Shown in pieces: positions 39,548 through 48,453 of a stretch of 64,000 nucleotides of DNA. Under the pieces are notes generated by a model. The model ran no database searches and was not told where the DNA came from. It saw nothing but the letters and a program-made list of their open reading frames with translations. Both the position numbers and the translations under genes were made by a program. The DNA lies in contig CP053450.1 in assembly GCA_013285505.1 (NCBI GenBank), positions 356,796-420,795 of the forward strand, in the 5' to 3' direction. Origin of the DNA: Planctomycetota bacterium (GTDB lineage Bacteria > Planctomycetota > Phycisphaerae > Phycisphaerales > UBA1924). Within the stretch, counting starts at the first letter, position 1. The number at the start of each line of letters is the position of its first letter.

Positions 39548-40124
39548 ATGGCAAAGAAGGCAAAGAAGAAGACCGCGAAGAAGTCCGCCCGGAAAGCCGG
39601 TGCCCGCAAGGTTGGTGCCCGGAAGGCCGGCGCCCGCAAGAAGGTCGCACGCAAGGCGTCTGCGCCGCGTGGCGGCGGCGGGCTGCGGGCCGCGTCGGCG
39701 GGCGAGCTGCAGGCCGAGTTGCAGCGCCGGTCGCGCGACTTGGCGATGCTGGAATCGAAGCGTGATGAGTTGCTGAGCAAGGTCGAGGGCATCGACGCGG
39801 AGATCGCGGCGATCAACGGCGCGCTCGGTGTGAGCACCACGGCCCCGCGGGGCCGGCGTTCGGCGGGTCGCGCCAAGGCCGGGCGCGGGGATCCGCGTGA
39901 CGCGGATGGCCGGCGGTCGTCGCCCCCGCAACGACAGCAGTCTCGAGGTCGCGCTCGCCAACACGCTCAAGGGCAAGACCATGGGTGTGAGCGAGGTCGC
40001 GGAGGCGGTGCAGCAGGCCGGTTACAAAACGACCAGCCCCAACTTCCGCACGATCGTGAACCAGACACTGATCAAGAGCGATCTGATCAAGAAGATCGGG
40101 CGCGGGCAGTACACCGCCAAGTGA
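39548..40124 (+). CDS. Histone-H1-like DNA-binding protein (frame break)
   Basis: About 191 residues after repair. Residues 1-40 are Lys/Ala/Arg repeats (MAKKAKKKTAKKSARKAGAR, then repeated GARK), as in eukaryotic H1 tails and bacterial H1-like proteins. A coiled coil follows (ELQAELQRRSRDLAMLESKR), then a basic linker. A C-terminal winged-helix-like domain contains MGVSEVAEAVQQAGYKTTSP. The break at 39881-39886 (GGGCGC read as GGCGC) gives KAGAGIRVTRMAGGRRPR. It probably compacts or bridges DNA. A strong terminator follows. Confidence 0.82.
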
Positions 40125-40164
40125 TCAGGTGATCAACTGATCGACAGCCGAAACAGACGCACAG

Positions 40165-40203
40165 CACCCCGCCGGGAATTTCGGCGGGGTGTGTGTGTTT
40201 TTT
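40165..40203 (+). terminator. Intrinsic terminator of the H1-like gene
   Basis: A perfect 10-bp GC-rich stem (40165-40174 with 40182-40191), a 7-base loop and a tail TGTGTGTTTTTT. It lies 41 bases after the stop codon. Confidence 0.92.
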
Positions 40204-40265
40204 GGCCTATGGGAGTGCGCGAGAGTGGGGGCGGTTGCGCCGCGGGTCGGGCGGGTGCAGCGTCA

Positions 40266-40298
40266 GGACAACAAACAACCCGCCACTGTGGGCGGGTT
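40266..40298 (-). terminator. Intrinsic terminator of the small lipoprotein gene
   Basis: AACCCGCC (40277-40284) pairs with GGCGGGTT (40291-40298). On the minus strand the hairpin is followed by GTTTGTTGTC. It lies 38 bases beyond the stop of the gene at 40336-40623. Confidence 0.75.
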
Positions 40299-40335
40299 GG
40301 AGGGGGATACGTGCTGGCCGCGTGAGCGGGGTGGA

Positions 40336-40623
40336 TTACCAGGGCACCGGCTCGCGGGTGAGGCGGCTGGGACGGTCGGTGTAGAGGACCCGGCCGAGGT
40401 CCTGCCAGATCATGCGGCCGTTCTCGTCGAGCATGACGGTGAAGGCGTTGCTCATGTCGTCGGGGCGCTGGTAGAGCGTGTCGAGCTCGGGGGTCAGGTC
40501 GGCCCGGATGCGCTCGGCCTGGGCGTAGTCGGCGTTGCTGCTGGCGGTGCTGCAGCCTGTGACAGCGGCGGCGGCCAGTGTGCCGAGGGCAAGAATAGTG
40601 ATTCGCCGAACGCGGGTGGTCAT
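40336..40623 (-). CDS. Small lipoprotein of unknown function
   Basis: A 95-residue protein with a lipoprotein signal (RRITILALGTLAAAAVTGC, Cys ~24) and a 70-residue mature part (DYAQAERIRADLTPELDTLY, then MLDENGRMIWQDLGR). ATG 40623 has AGGAG eight bases upstream. The gene has its own terminator and a long upstream gap, so it is probably a single-gene unit. No family recognised. The frame is intact. Confidence 0.7.
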   Translation of the reverse strand: MTTRVRRITILALGTLAAAAVTGCSTASSNADYAQAERIRADLTPELDTLYQRPDDMSNAFTVMLDENGRMIWQDLGRVLYTDRPSRLTREPVPW

Positions 40624-41117
40624 GGTTCGCTCCTGTACCGGGCGGATGGGGCTGGTGTTGTAGCGGACCCGGGCGGGGGCGTCAATACGCGATGGGTCCT
40701 GCTGCGAGGATATCCGCTCGGAAGGGGTCGGGGGTTCCAGGTCAGATAAGGGCATGGGCGGCATGGGGATGGGTTGTGGATATTGCGAATGTCTGTGAAA
40801 GTGGGTGGTCGTGGTGGGGGGACTGCGGTACATTGGGCCCGGTTTCTCCCCGGGTTTGGCCCGGCGGAGGGGCTCCGATCGGCCCTCGGGCCGGTCCGCG
40901 ACACGCTCGGGCGGCGCAACGGTTTGTCCAGCCTTTGCGCCTACCCGCGGGGTCCGGTGCTTACCCGGGCGAACGCCACGCCCCCGACGAGGGGAAGGCG
41001 GGGACTCGGGGCGAGGATCCCCCCTTTGCAGCCGGGTTTGGGCAACAAGCCGCTGCTCGGGCACGCGCGGACCGGCCGGGGGGCCGGTCGCGCGCCGAGG
41101 ACGATGCGGGCTCGGCT
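40624..41117. other. Gene-free interval rich in inverted repeats
   Basis: 494 bases without a credible gene. GCCGGTCCGCG (40890-40900) has an exact reverse complement at 41066-41076, enclosing ~165 bases. Inside, GGCGCAA (40913-40919) pairs with TTGCGCC (40935-40941), and several C/G runs could pair further. This could be a structured RNA on either strand, or just GC-rich upstream sequence of the small lipoprotein gene. I found no match by eye to RNase P, tmRNA or SRP RNA signatures. Confidence 0.3.
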
Positions 41118-43808
41118 TCAGCATCCCCCGGTCCACGCGTTCAGGAAGGCGAGGACGTCCTGGGTGTTGACCGTGCCGTCGGCGTTGAGGTCGGCGCTTG
41201 GGTCTCCGGTGTTCCAGGTGTTGAGGAACGCGAGGAGGTCGAGCGTGTTGGTGGTGCCGTCGTCGGTCCAGTCTCCGGGGCAGGCGCGGGTGATGCGGAC
41301 GAGCACACGGTCGAGCTCGTAGATGGCCTGGGCGGCGCGGTTGAAGGAGAAGTCGGTGGCGATGACGTCGGCGAACTGGCCGGTGACGGCGGCGGCGGTG
41401 ATGATCTCGAATGCGGTGCCGACGGTCGGCTCGTCACCGGGGAGGGCGGTGACGGTCAGGGTGCCGTCGAGTGTGGCGGAGTTGCCGATGGTGAGCGCGT
41501 CCGCGGCCTGCGAGCCGGCTTCGATGCTGAGCGTGCAGGCTGCGCCGAGGTTGGCCGAGTGGATGATCGAGAGGGCGCCGACCGACGCGCCGGGGGCGAT
41601 GGTCCCGGCGTTGGCGGCGAGATCGGCGGTGATGGTGCCGGTGCCCGAGAGTGCGCCGCCGTCGAGGATGAGCTGGTTGCCCGGCTGCAGGCGCAGCTCG
41701 CCGTCGATGGTGGTTGAGCCCGCGGTTTGTCGGAAGTCGGAGGCGCTGGAGGTTGAGCGTTGGAGGAGGGCGTCGGGGGCGATGTAGACCTGTCCTGATG
41801 TGACGAAGCCGCCGCGCTGGATGTTGAGCCCGGCGGGGCTCTCGGCGCGGAGTGTGCCCTGGTTGTCGAAGAGTGCGCCGGAGTCGGGCGGGTTGATGAC
41901 GAGGGCGGTGGGGGCGTCGGCGATGATGCTGCCGCGGTTGGTGAAGGTGCCGAAGTTGCTGATGAGGCCGGTGCCTCGGATGGTGTTGGTGTTGTTGGTA
42001 AGCGTGGCCGAGGTGCCGTCGCCCTTGAGATCGCAGCTGCTGTGGCCGAGCAGGATCTCGCCTGTGCCCTCGAGCACCACGCCGGCGTTGAACTCGAGGA
42101 TGCAGCTTGGGTTGTTGAGGGTGATGGTGCCGCGGTTGTTGATGGTGTTGCGGAGCTTGGTGTAGCCGCTGGAGCCGAGGTCGTAGTGGCCGTCGATGGT
42201 GAGGTCGGTCAGCGAGAGTGAGCCGCTGTTGGTAGCGTCGGTGATGGTGCCGGAGCCTTCGGTGCGGAGTGTGCCGCGGACGATGGAGAGGGGTTGGTTG
42301 GTGAGGGCGACGGAGGAGCCGTCGAGCGCCTCGATGGTGCCGTCGGTGTTGTCGATCGTGCTGTCTTTGAGAGTGAGCGTTGCGCCGTTCTCGGCGCGGA
42401 GGGTGCCGCGGTTGACGACCGTGTTGCCCGCGGTGGCCGAGAGGGTGAGTGCGCCTCCGTCGTCGGCGGCGATGACGGCGTGATTCGTAAGTGTTCCGAA
42501 GGTGGAGATCGTGCCGCGTCCGTGGATGTGGACATCGTTGTTGGTGAGTGTGTCGGCGGTGTTTGTGCCTTTAAACAGCGTGTTCCCAGACATGAGGATC
42601 TCGCCTGCGCCGTGGATGAGGATGTCGCCGGAGCATTCGAGCGTGGTGCCGTTGTTGACGGTGATGAGGCCGGTGAGCTGGACGACGCCGTTGAGCCTTG
42701 TGTATCCGCTGGAGCCGAGGTCGTAGTGCCCGGTGATGGCGAGGTCGGAGAGGTGGACCCGGCCGCTGGCGGTGGTGTCGCGGATGACACCGGATCCTTC
42801 GGTGCGGAGCTGGCCACCGGTGATGGAGATCGGCTGGTTGCCGAGTGTGACGGCGGCGCCGTCGAGGGCCTCGATGATGCCGTCGGTGTTGTTGATAGCG
42901 GAGTTGCCGAGGTGCAGGCGGGCGTTGGGGCCTGCGCGGAGGGTGCCGCGGTTGACGAGGCCGCCGGTGTGGGTGTTCTCGATGGTGAGCGTGGCGGTGT
43001 TGGCCTCGATGACGCCGAGTTGTCCGATGTCGAGTCCCAGGTCGCGGATGGTGGCCTGGCCGCGGACTGTGGCGGGGGTGGTGGGGCCGATGCTGAGGAT
43101 GTTGGTGCCGGCGATGCCGCGGAGGGTGGTGGCGCTGTGCAACTCGATGGCGGCGTCCTGAACTATGACATCGCCGACAAGGAGGACCCCGCTGGGGTTG
43201 ACCCGGATGGTGCCGTCGCCTCCGCCGTCGATTTCTGTTGTCGGGAGCCGGAGCGTGCGGGACGCGGCGATGTCGATAAGCCCGCCGCCGGAGAGTGAGA
43301 TGAAGTTGGTGTCGATGACGGACGTGCCGCTGATGGCGAGGACCTGTGCGCCGTTGGAGATGCCGAGCACGTCCGCGGTAATCGACGAGGAGTTCTGCAG
43401 GAGCAGTGCGGCGTCGGCGCTGTTGAGGGCGACGAGCCTGGGGGTGATGATGCTGGAGGTGTTGCGGAGATCGAGCACGCCGGCGCGGATGTAGGCGCCG
43501 TGGTCCTCGAGCGTGGCGAGGACGGACAGGGTGCGGCCGCTCAGGAGGAGCGTGGTGCCCGTGTTGTTCACCGTGAGGCCCTCGATGCTGACGTTGGAGT
43601 CGAGGGTGATGGTGTAGGTGCCGGGCACGGCGATGTTCGCGGCGTCGGCGGGGGTGGGGGGGCCGTCCGGGTCCCAGCAGAGAAAGCAGCTCCAGTCGGC
43701 GGAGAGCGGGTATTCCCAGTGGATCTCATCCTGCGCGAGAGCGGGGCTCGTGCCGGCGGCGAGGAGGAGAGCGGCGATGGCGGCGCGGTTGGTGGATGGC
43801 GTGTGCAT
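41118..43808 (-). CDS. Large secreted repeat protein with GC-type dockerin
   Basis: An 896-residue exported protein. Signal peptide: AAIAALLLAAGTSPALA. The body is a predicted beta-helix built from G-T-L-x-x motifs, as in autotransporter passengers and adhesins. It contains a tandem duplication: residues ~286-373 and ~466-553 share NTDGxIEALDGxxVxLxNQP and GHYDLGSSGYT. The C-terminus has two Ca-binding dockerin-like repeats (DLLAFLNTWNTGDPSADLNA; DVLAFLNAW) ending TGGC. There is no autotransporter barrel, so anchoring must use the dockerin tail. ATG 43808 follows GGAGTCACCC. The frame is intact. Confidence 0.85.
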   Translation of the reverse strand: MHTPSTNRAAIAALLLAAGTSPALAQDEIHWEYPLSADWSCFLCWDPDGPPTPADAANIAVPGTYTITLDSNVSIEGLTVNNTGTTLLLSGRTLSVLATLEDHGAYIRAGVLDLRNTSSIITPRLVALNSADAALLLQNSSSITADVLGISNGAQVLAISGTSVIDTNFISLSGGGLIDIAASRTLRLPTTEIDGGGDGTIRVNPSGVLLVGDVIVQDAAIELHSATTLRGIAGTNILSIGPTTPATVRGQATIRDLGLDIGQLGVIEANTATLTIENTHTGGLVNRGTLRAGPNARLHLGNSAINNTDGIIEALDGAAVTLGNQPISITGGQLRTEGSGVIRDTTASGRVHLSDLAITGHYDLGSSGYTRLNGVVQLTGLITVNNGTTLECSGDILIHGAGEILMSGNTLFKGTNTADTLTNNDVHIHGRGTISTFGTLTNHAVIAADDGGALTLSATAGNTVVNRGTLRAENGATLTLKDSTIDNTDGTIEALDGSSVALTNQPLSIVRGTLRTEGSGTITDATNSGSLSLTDLTIDGHYDLGSSGYTKLRNTINNRGTITLNNPSCILEFNAGVVLEGTGEILLGHSSCDLKGDGTSATLTNNTNTIRGTGLISNFGTFTNRGSIIADAPTALVINPPDSGALFDNQGTLRAESPAGLNIQRGGFVTSGQVYIAPDALLQRSTSSASDFRQTAGSTTIDGELRLQPGNQLILDGGALSGTGTITADLAANAGTIAPGASVGALSIIHSANLGAACTLSIEAGSQAADALTIGNSATLDGTLTVTALPGDEPTVGTAFEIITAAAVTGQFADVIATDFSFNRAAQAIYELDRVLVRITRACPGDWTDDGTTNTLDLLAFLNTWNTGDPSADLNADGTVNTQDVLAFLNAWTGGC

Positions 43809-43977
43809 GGGTGACTCCTTTGGTCGTGCGTGGGTCGTCTCTTTGTGCACACCGCGACGTCGGCGGGCGTGGTGCCCGGCGGGATGGCGGCCTTTTTGCG
43901 GAAAACCCGGCTGGTGCGTCGGTGGAGACGGTGTGTTCGGGCTTGAGTTAGGTTGGTGATTCGGGCACAATGGCGGC

Positions 43978-44559
43978 ATGAGTGCGCCCCGCCCCGCGGG
44001 GTCTGGACATCACCGCGGTCTTGCAGGCGTCGGACGCCGGTGATGTGGCGGCGACCGATCGGCTGCTGCCGCTGGTCTATGACGAGCTGCGCGCGCTGGG
44101 CGCAGTCGCACCTGGGCGCAGGAGCGGGCGGGGCACACGCTGCAGGCGACGGCGATCGTGCACGAGGCGTATGTGCGGCTGATCGATCAGCGTCGGGCGC
44201 GGTTTCGGGATCGCCACCACTTCTTTGCGGTCGCGGCGACGACGATCCGGCGGGTGCTGGTGGACCACGCGCGGTCGAAAGGGAGGCTCAAGCGCGGCGG
44301 TGAGCAACAGCGGGTGGAGCTGGATCCGACGGTGGACTGGTCGGGGACGCGGGCGTTGGACCTGCTTGCGCTCGACGATGCGCTCCGGCGGCTGCACGAT
44401 CTGCACGAGCGGCAGGCGCGGGTGGTGGAGCTGCGGTTCTTTGCGGGGCTGACGATCGCGCAGGCGGCGGAGGTCTTGGGAGTCGGGACCACGACGGTGG
44501 AGGACGACTGGGCGGTGGCCCGGGCGTGGCTCGGGCGCGAGCTTGAGGGCGGGGGATGA
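43978..44559 (+). CDS. ECF sigma factor of the kinase-linked type (three frame breaks)
   Basis: About 192 residues after repair. Conserved planctomycete ECF features are LLPLVYDELRAL, QATAIVHEAYVRLID (region 2), FFAVAATTIRRVLVDHAR, and the region 4 helix-turn-helix LTIAQAAEVLGVGTTTVEDD. Three breaks (43984-43990, 44098-44103, 44114-44119) are each repaired by removing one base from GCGCCCC or GGGCGC, giving ELRALAQSHLAQERAGHTL. The TGA stop overlaps the ATG of the Ser/Thr kinase (ATGA), so the two proteins are translationally coupled. Confidence 0.85.
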
Positions 44560-47107
44560 CGGGCGATCTGCACCAGCGAGCGAGCGAGGTGTTTGCGCGC
44601 GTGCGGCGTGTGTGGGCGGCGGAGCGCGGGGCTGCGCTGGATGAGGCGTGCGGCGATGATGCGGAGCTGTGGCGGGAGGTCGAGTCGCTGCTGCGGTTTT
44701 CCGGTGAGGCGAGCGACTTTCTGGAGACACCGGCGCTCGGCTCGGGCATTGCTGAGGCGGTGGGGGCGGCGGTGCCTGAGGAGCCGGTCGAGCGGGTGGG
44801 GCGGTACCGGGTGTTGGGTGTGCTGGGCGAGGGGGGAATGGGGATTGTCTATCGGGCCGAGCAGGAGCGGCCGCGGCGGGTGGTGGCGCTGAAGATGATG
44901 CGGTTCGGGTTTCCCAGCGAGACGGCGCGGCGGCGGTTTGAGCGCGAAGGCGAGCTGCTTGCGCGGCTGCACCACCCGGGCATCGCGCAGGTCTTTGAGA
45001 CGGGCACGGACGAGCGGGAGCGTCCGTTTATCGCGATGGAGCTGGTCGAGGGCGAGCCGATCGATGTGTATGTGCGGGAGGGTGTGCCCGGGGTTGCAGA
45101 GCGACTCGGTTTGTTGCTGCAGGTGTGTGATGCGGTGCAGCACGCGCACCAGCGCGGGGTGATCCACAGGGATGTGAAGGCGGCGAACGTGCTGGTGGAG
45201 TGTGGCGATGCGGACGCGTCCAGCGTCACCGGTACGGCGGCGGGCGCTCGGGTGAAGGTGCTGGACTTTGGCGTGGGGCGGTTGGTGGGCGAGGATGCCG
45301 CGGGGACGATCCGGACGGAGGTGGGGCAGTTGGTAGGGACGCTCCGGTCGATGAGCCCGGAGCAGCTGGCGGGCGATCCGCACGCGGTGGATGCGCGCGC
45401 GGATGTGTACGCGTTGGGGGTGCTGGCGTACGAGGTGTTGAGCGGCGAGCATCCGTTCGGCTCGGTGGAGGGCGGGATCGCGGAGCTGAGCGCGGCGGTG
45501 CGGGGTCGGGAGCCTGCGTTGTTGGGCGCGGTCGATCGGTCTCTCCGGGGCGATCTGGAGACGGTGGTGGCGCGGGCGATGGAGAAGGACCCTGCGCGGC
45601 GGTATCAGTCGGCGGGTGAGTTCGCGGCCGACCTGCGGCGGTATCTGGCGGGCGAGGCGGTGCTGGCGCGGCCGGCGAGTGCGGCGTATCAGTTGCGCAA
45701 ACTGGCGGGGCGGCACCGGGCGGCGGCGGCGGCGCTGGCGGCGGTGTCGGTGGTCGTGGCGGCGGCGGTGGGGGGGTATCGGCTGGCAGGCGGTGCGGGC
45801 AACGCACGCCGAGCGGCTGGCGACCGAGCGGTCGGAGGTCGCCGACGAACAGACGCGGATTGCCAACGCGGTGAACGCATTCTTGCAGTCGATCCTGAGC
45901 GCGGGTGATGCGCGGAACGGGGGCAACCCGGAGATCACTGTGCGGGAGGCGCTCGACAACGCGGCATCCACGGTGGGGGAGCGGTTCACTGGCGAGCCAC
46001 TGGTGGAGGCGGGCATCCGGCGGGTGATCGGGGATACGTACCGGAGCCTCGGGCTCCCGGCCGAGGCGTTGGAGCATCTGGAGGCGTCGGTGGCGCTGTA
46101 TCGCGCCAACGCGCCGGAGACCGACCCGCTGCGGCTGCAGGCGGTGGGGGACTTGGCGATTCTGTATGACGACATGAACCGCAAGGCGGACGCCGCGGCG
46201 CTCTATGCCGAGGACCTGCGGCTGCGGCGGGTGGTGGACGGGCCCGAGGCCGAGTCGACGCTGGTGGCGGAGGTGAACTACGCCGGGGTCTTGCTAGTGG
46301 CGGGTGATCTGGAGGGGGCCGAGCGGGCGTACGCGTCGTGCCTGGCGCGGATGCGCGAGTCGCTCGGTGAGGAGAACACCAACACGATCGTGACGATGCA
46401 GCATCTCGCGGATCTCTACACGCGGCTGCGGCGGGACGACGAGGCCGAGGCACTGGTGGCCGAGGCCGTCGCCGCGTGGGACGCGATCGGGCAGGGTGAG
46501 CATCCTTATGCGCTTGTTGCGGTCAACAACCTCGCGCAGTTGTACGGGCGCACCGGACGCACGGCCGAGGCGCTCGAGATGCGCACGCGGGCGTACGACA
46601 TCGCGACGCGGACGATGGGTGAGTCGCACCCCACGACGATGGCGCTGCTGGCGATGCTGGCCAAGTCGACCGCGGCTCAGGGCAGAGTGGAGGAGGCGCT
46701 CGGGATGACCGATCGCGCGATCGCCTCGCTCGAGGCCAGCGTGGGGCGCGAGCATCTGAACACGGTGCAGCTGTTGCACGAGCGGGTGGAGCTGCTGCGG
46801 ACGATGGAGCGGTTTGCCGAGGCGCTCGAGGCCTCGGCGGTGAGCGTGGAGGCGGCGCGGGCGGTGTATCCGGCGAACGACCCGAAGCTGGCGATCGGGC
46901 TGTCGGTGCGGGCGGAGGTGTTGTTGGCGCTGGGGCGGGCCGAGGAGGCGGTGCCGGTGTTGCGTGAGACGCTGGAGATCTACGGTGCCTCGCTCGGGCC
47001 GGAGCACGAGGACACGCGGCGTGCGGCATCCCGGTTGCGGTCGGGCGCTTGCGGGGCTGGGGCGGTCGGACGAGGCCGCGGCGGTGGGGGAGTCGGAGGG
47101 CGGCTGA
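44556..47107 (+). CDS. Membrane Ser/Thr protein kinase with C-terminal TPRs (two frame breaks)
   Basis: A Hanks-type kinase of ~849 residues. Glycine loop LGEGGMGIVYRAE (~90-102), Lys113, HRDVKAANVL (Asp206), DFG 237-239 and SPEQL are present. A membrane helix lies near residue 385 (AAALAAVSVVVAAAVGG), followed by an outer domain with several TPRs. The first break is a G7 run (45770-45776) that should be G6, giving GGIGWQAVRATHAERL. The second, at 47043-47048 (GGGCGC read as GGCGC), restores LRSALAGLGRSDEAAA. Coupling to the sigma factor suggests the kinase controls it. Confidence 0.9.
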
Positions 47108-47117
47108 CGCGTTCGGG

Positions 47118-48326
47118 TCACTCCGTTGAGCGGCGGCGTTGGACAAAGTCTTCGGCGGCCTTGATGTGCCCGACATCGCGCTTGGCGAGTTCGGAGAGAT
47201 ACCACTTGTGCTCGAGGACCTCGCAGTAGAGCTCGGCCGGATCGCTGGAGTCGTCGAGGATCTCGGAGAGCCGCTGCATGGTCGGTTTGTAGATGAGCTG
47301 GAGCCAGTGGTGTGCGGCGGCGCTGAGCGCGAGGCTCCGGTTCTGTTGTGCGCTGAGCCAGGCCTGCACGCCGCGGATCTCGTTGAGCATCGCCCGGGCC
47401 TGCATCTCTTCGGGGTCGATCCCGGTGATGGAGTGGAGCATGTGTCGGTGGTGGTGTCGGTCGGCGACGGAGACGCCGAGGCGGAGTTGGTCGCCGCCCT
47501 CGCCGGGCACGAGCTCGATGTTCTCGATGGAGAAGCCGAGTTCGTTGAGGGCCTGGATACGGTCCTGGATCCGGTAGCGTTCTTCGGTGTTGATGGTTTC
47601 CTTGCGGGTGACCTGGTCCCAGAGCCGGTTGTATTTGTCGCGGATGTAGCCCCCGACCTCGTAGAGCGGGAACTCTCTGGGCATCACGCCGAGTTCGGTG
47701 AGGTCGAGGAGGCCTCCGACGACGTTCTCCTCCATGATGTCGAGGTCGTGCCCCCGCATCCCGTCGGAGACGCGGGGGTGAATCTCGGAGGTCTCGGCGT
47801 CGACGAGGTAGGCGGTGAGGCGTCCGGCGTCGCGGCGGAAGAGCGTGTTGTTGAGCGAGCAGTCGCCCCAGAAGACGCCGCTGAGGTGGATCTGCACGAG
47901 AAGTCCGGCCATGGCGTCGAGCAGGTACTCGCGGTAGCGGACGAGCGTGCTGCGCATGAAGAGCGACTGGTAGGGGAGGGAGTAGTCGAGGTATCGGGTG
48001 ATGAGGACGCTGGCCTCGCCGACGGGGATGCGGGTGCGGGCGTGCCCGATCGGCTCGACCACGGGGAGGTGGAGGGCCTCCATGCGGCGGAGGAGATCGT
48101 GTTCTTTCTCGGCTTCGGGCGGCGGGAGTTCCTTGAGGGCGTACATGGCGTCGTCGTAGCTGACAAAGACGACCGCGTGCCGCGAGTCGCCGGCGGGCAG
48201 ATCTACGAAGCGGGCGCACGTGTCGGCGGTCCAGTCCTCGAGCGAGAGGTGCCAGGGCAGGTCGAGAAAGTCCGGGTGTCCGGACCGGAGACTGCAGGCA
48301 AGAAGGCCGGGCTTGCCGCCGCTCAT
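47118..48326 (-). CDS. DUF4032 / kinase-like protein
   Basis: A 402-residue cytoplasmic protein. The middle resembles lipopolysaccharide-kinase-type folds: VVFVSYDDAMYALKELP (possible nucleotide-binding Lys), HLSGVFWGDCSLNNTLFRRD (GDxxxxN catalytic loop) and YLVDAETSEIHP (metal-binding Asp). The C-terminal half matches DUF4032 as I remember it, with EVGGYIRDKYNRLWDQV and HWLQLIYKPTMQRL. Substrate is unknown. ATG 48326 (MSGGKPGLLACSLRSG) is chosen over an upstream low-complexity extension. It is convergent with the kinase gene. The frame is intact. Confidence 0.75.
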   Translation of the reverse strand: MSGGKPGLLACSLRSGHPDFLDLPWHLSLEDWTADTCARFVDLPAGDSRHAVVFVSYDDAMYALKELPPPEAEKEHDLLRRMEALHLPVVEPIGHARTRIPVGEASVLITRYLDYSLPYQSLFMRSTLVRYREYLLDAMAGLLVQIHLSGVFWGDCSLNNTLFRRDAGRLTAYLVDAETSEIHPRVSDGMRGHDLDIMEENVVGGLLDLTELGVMPREFPLYEVGGYIRDKYNRLWDQVTRKETINTEERYRIQDRIQALNELGFSIENIELVPGEGGDQLRLGVSVADRHHHRHMLHSITGIDPEEMQARAMLNEIRGVQAWLSAQQNRSLALSAAAHHWLQLIYKPTMQRLSEILDDSSDPAELYCEVLEHKWYLSELAKRDVGHIKAAEDFVQRRRSTE

Positions 48327-48453
48327 GGGGTCGCCACGTGTGCGGTGTGGGCGTGGCCGCGGCGTGGTTGTCGGGTGCGCTGTGCCATCGGGGCACATGA
48401 TAGACGGGCGCGGCGGGAGCTTCGTGCGGTGCGCGCGCGGCTGCGCGGGCCGG

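Noticed and set aside
40624..41117. RNase P RNA, tmRNA or SRP RNA in the structured interval
   Set aside because: I looked for the conserved cores (GAGGAAAGTCC, the tmRNA acceptor end, GGAAGGGAGCAGCC) on both strands and found none.
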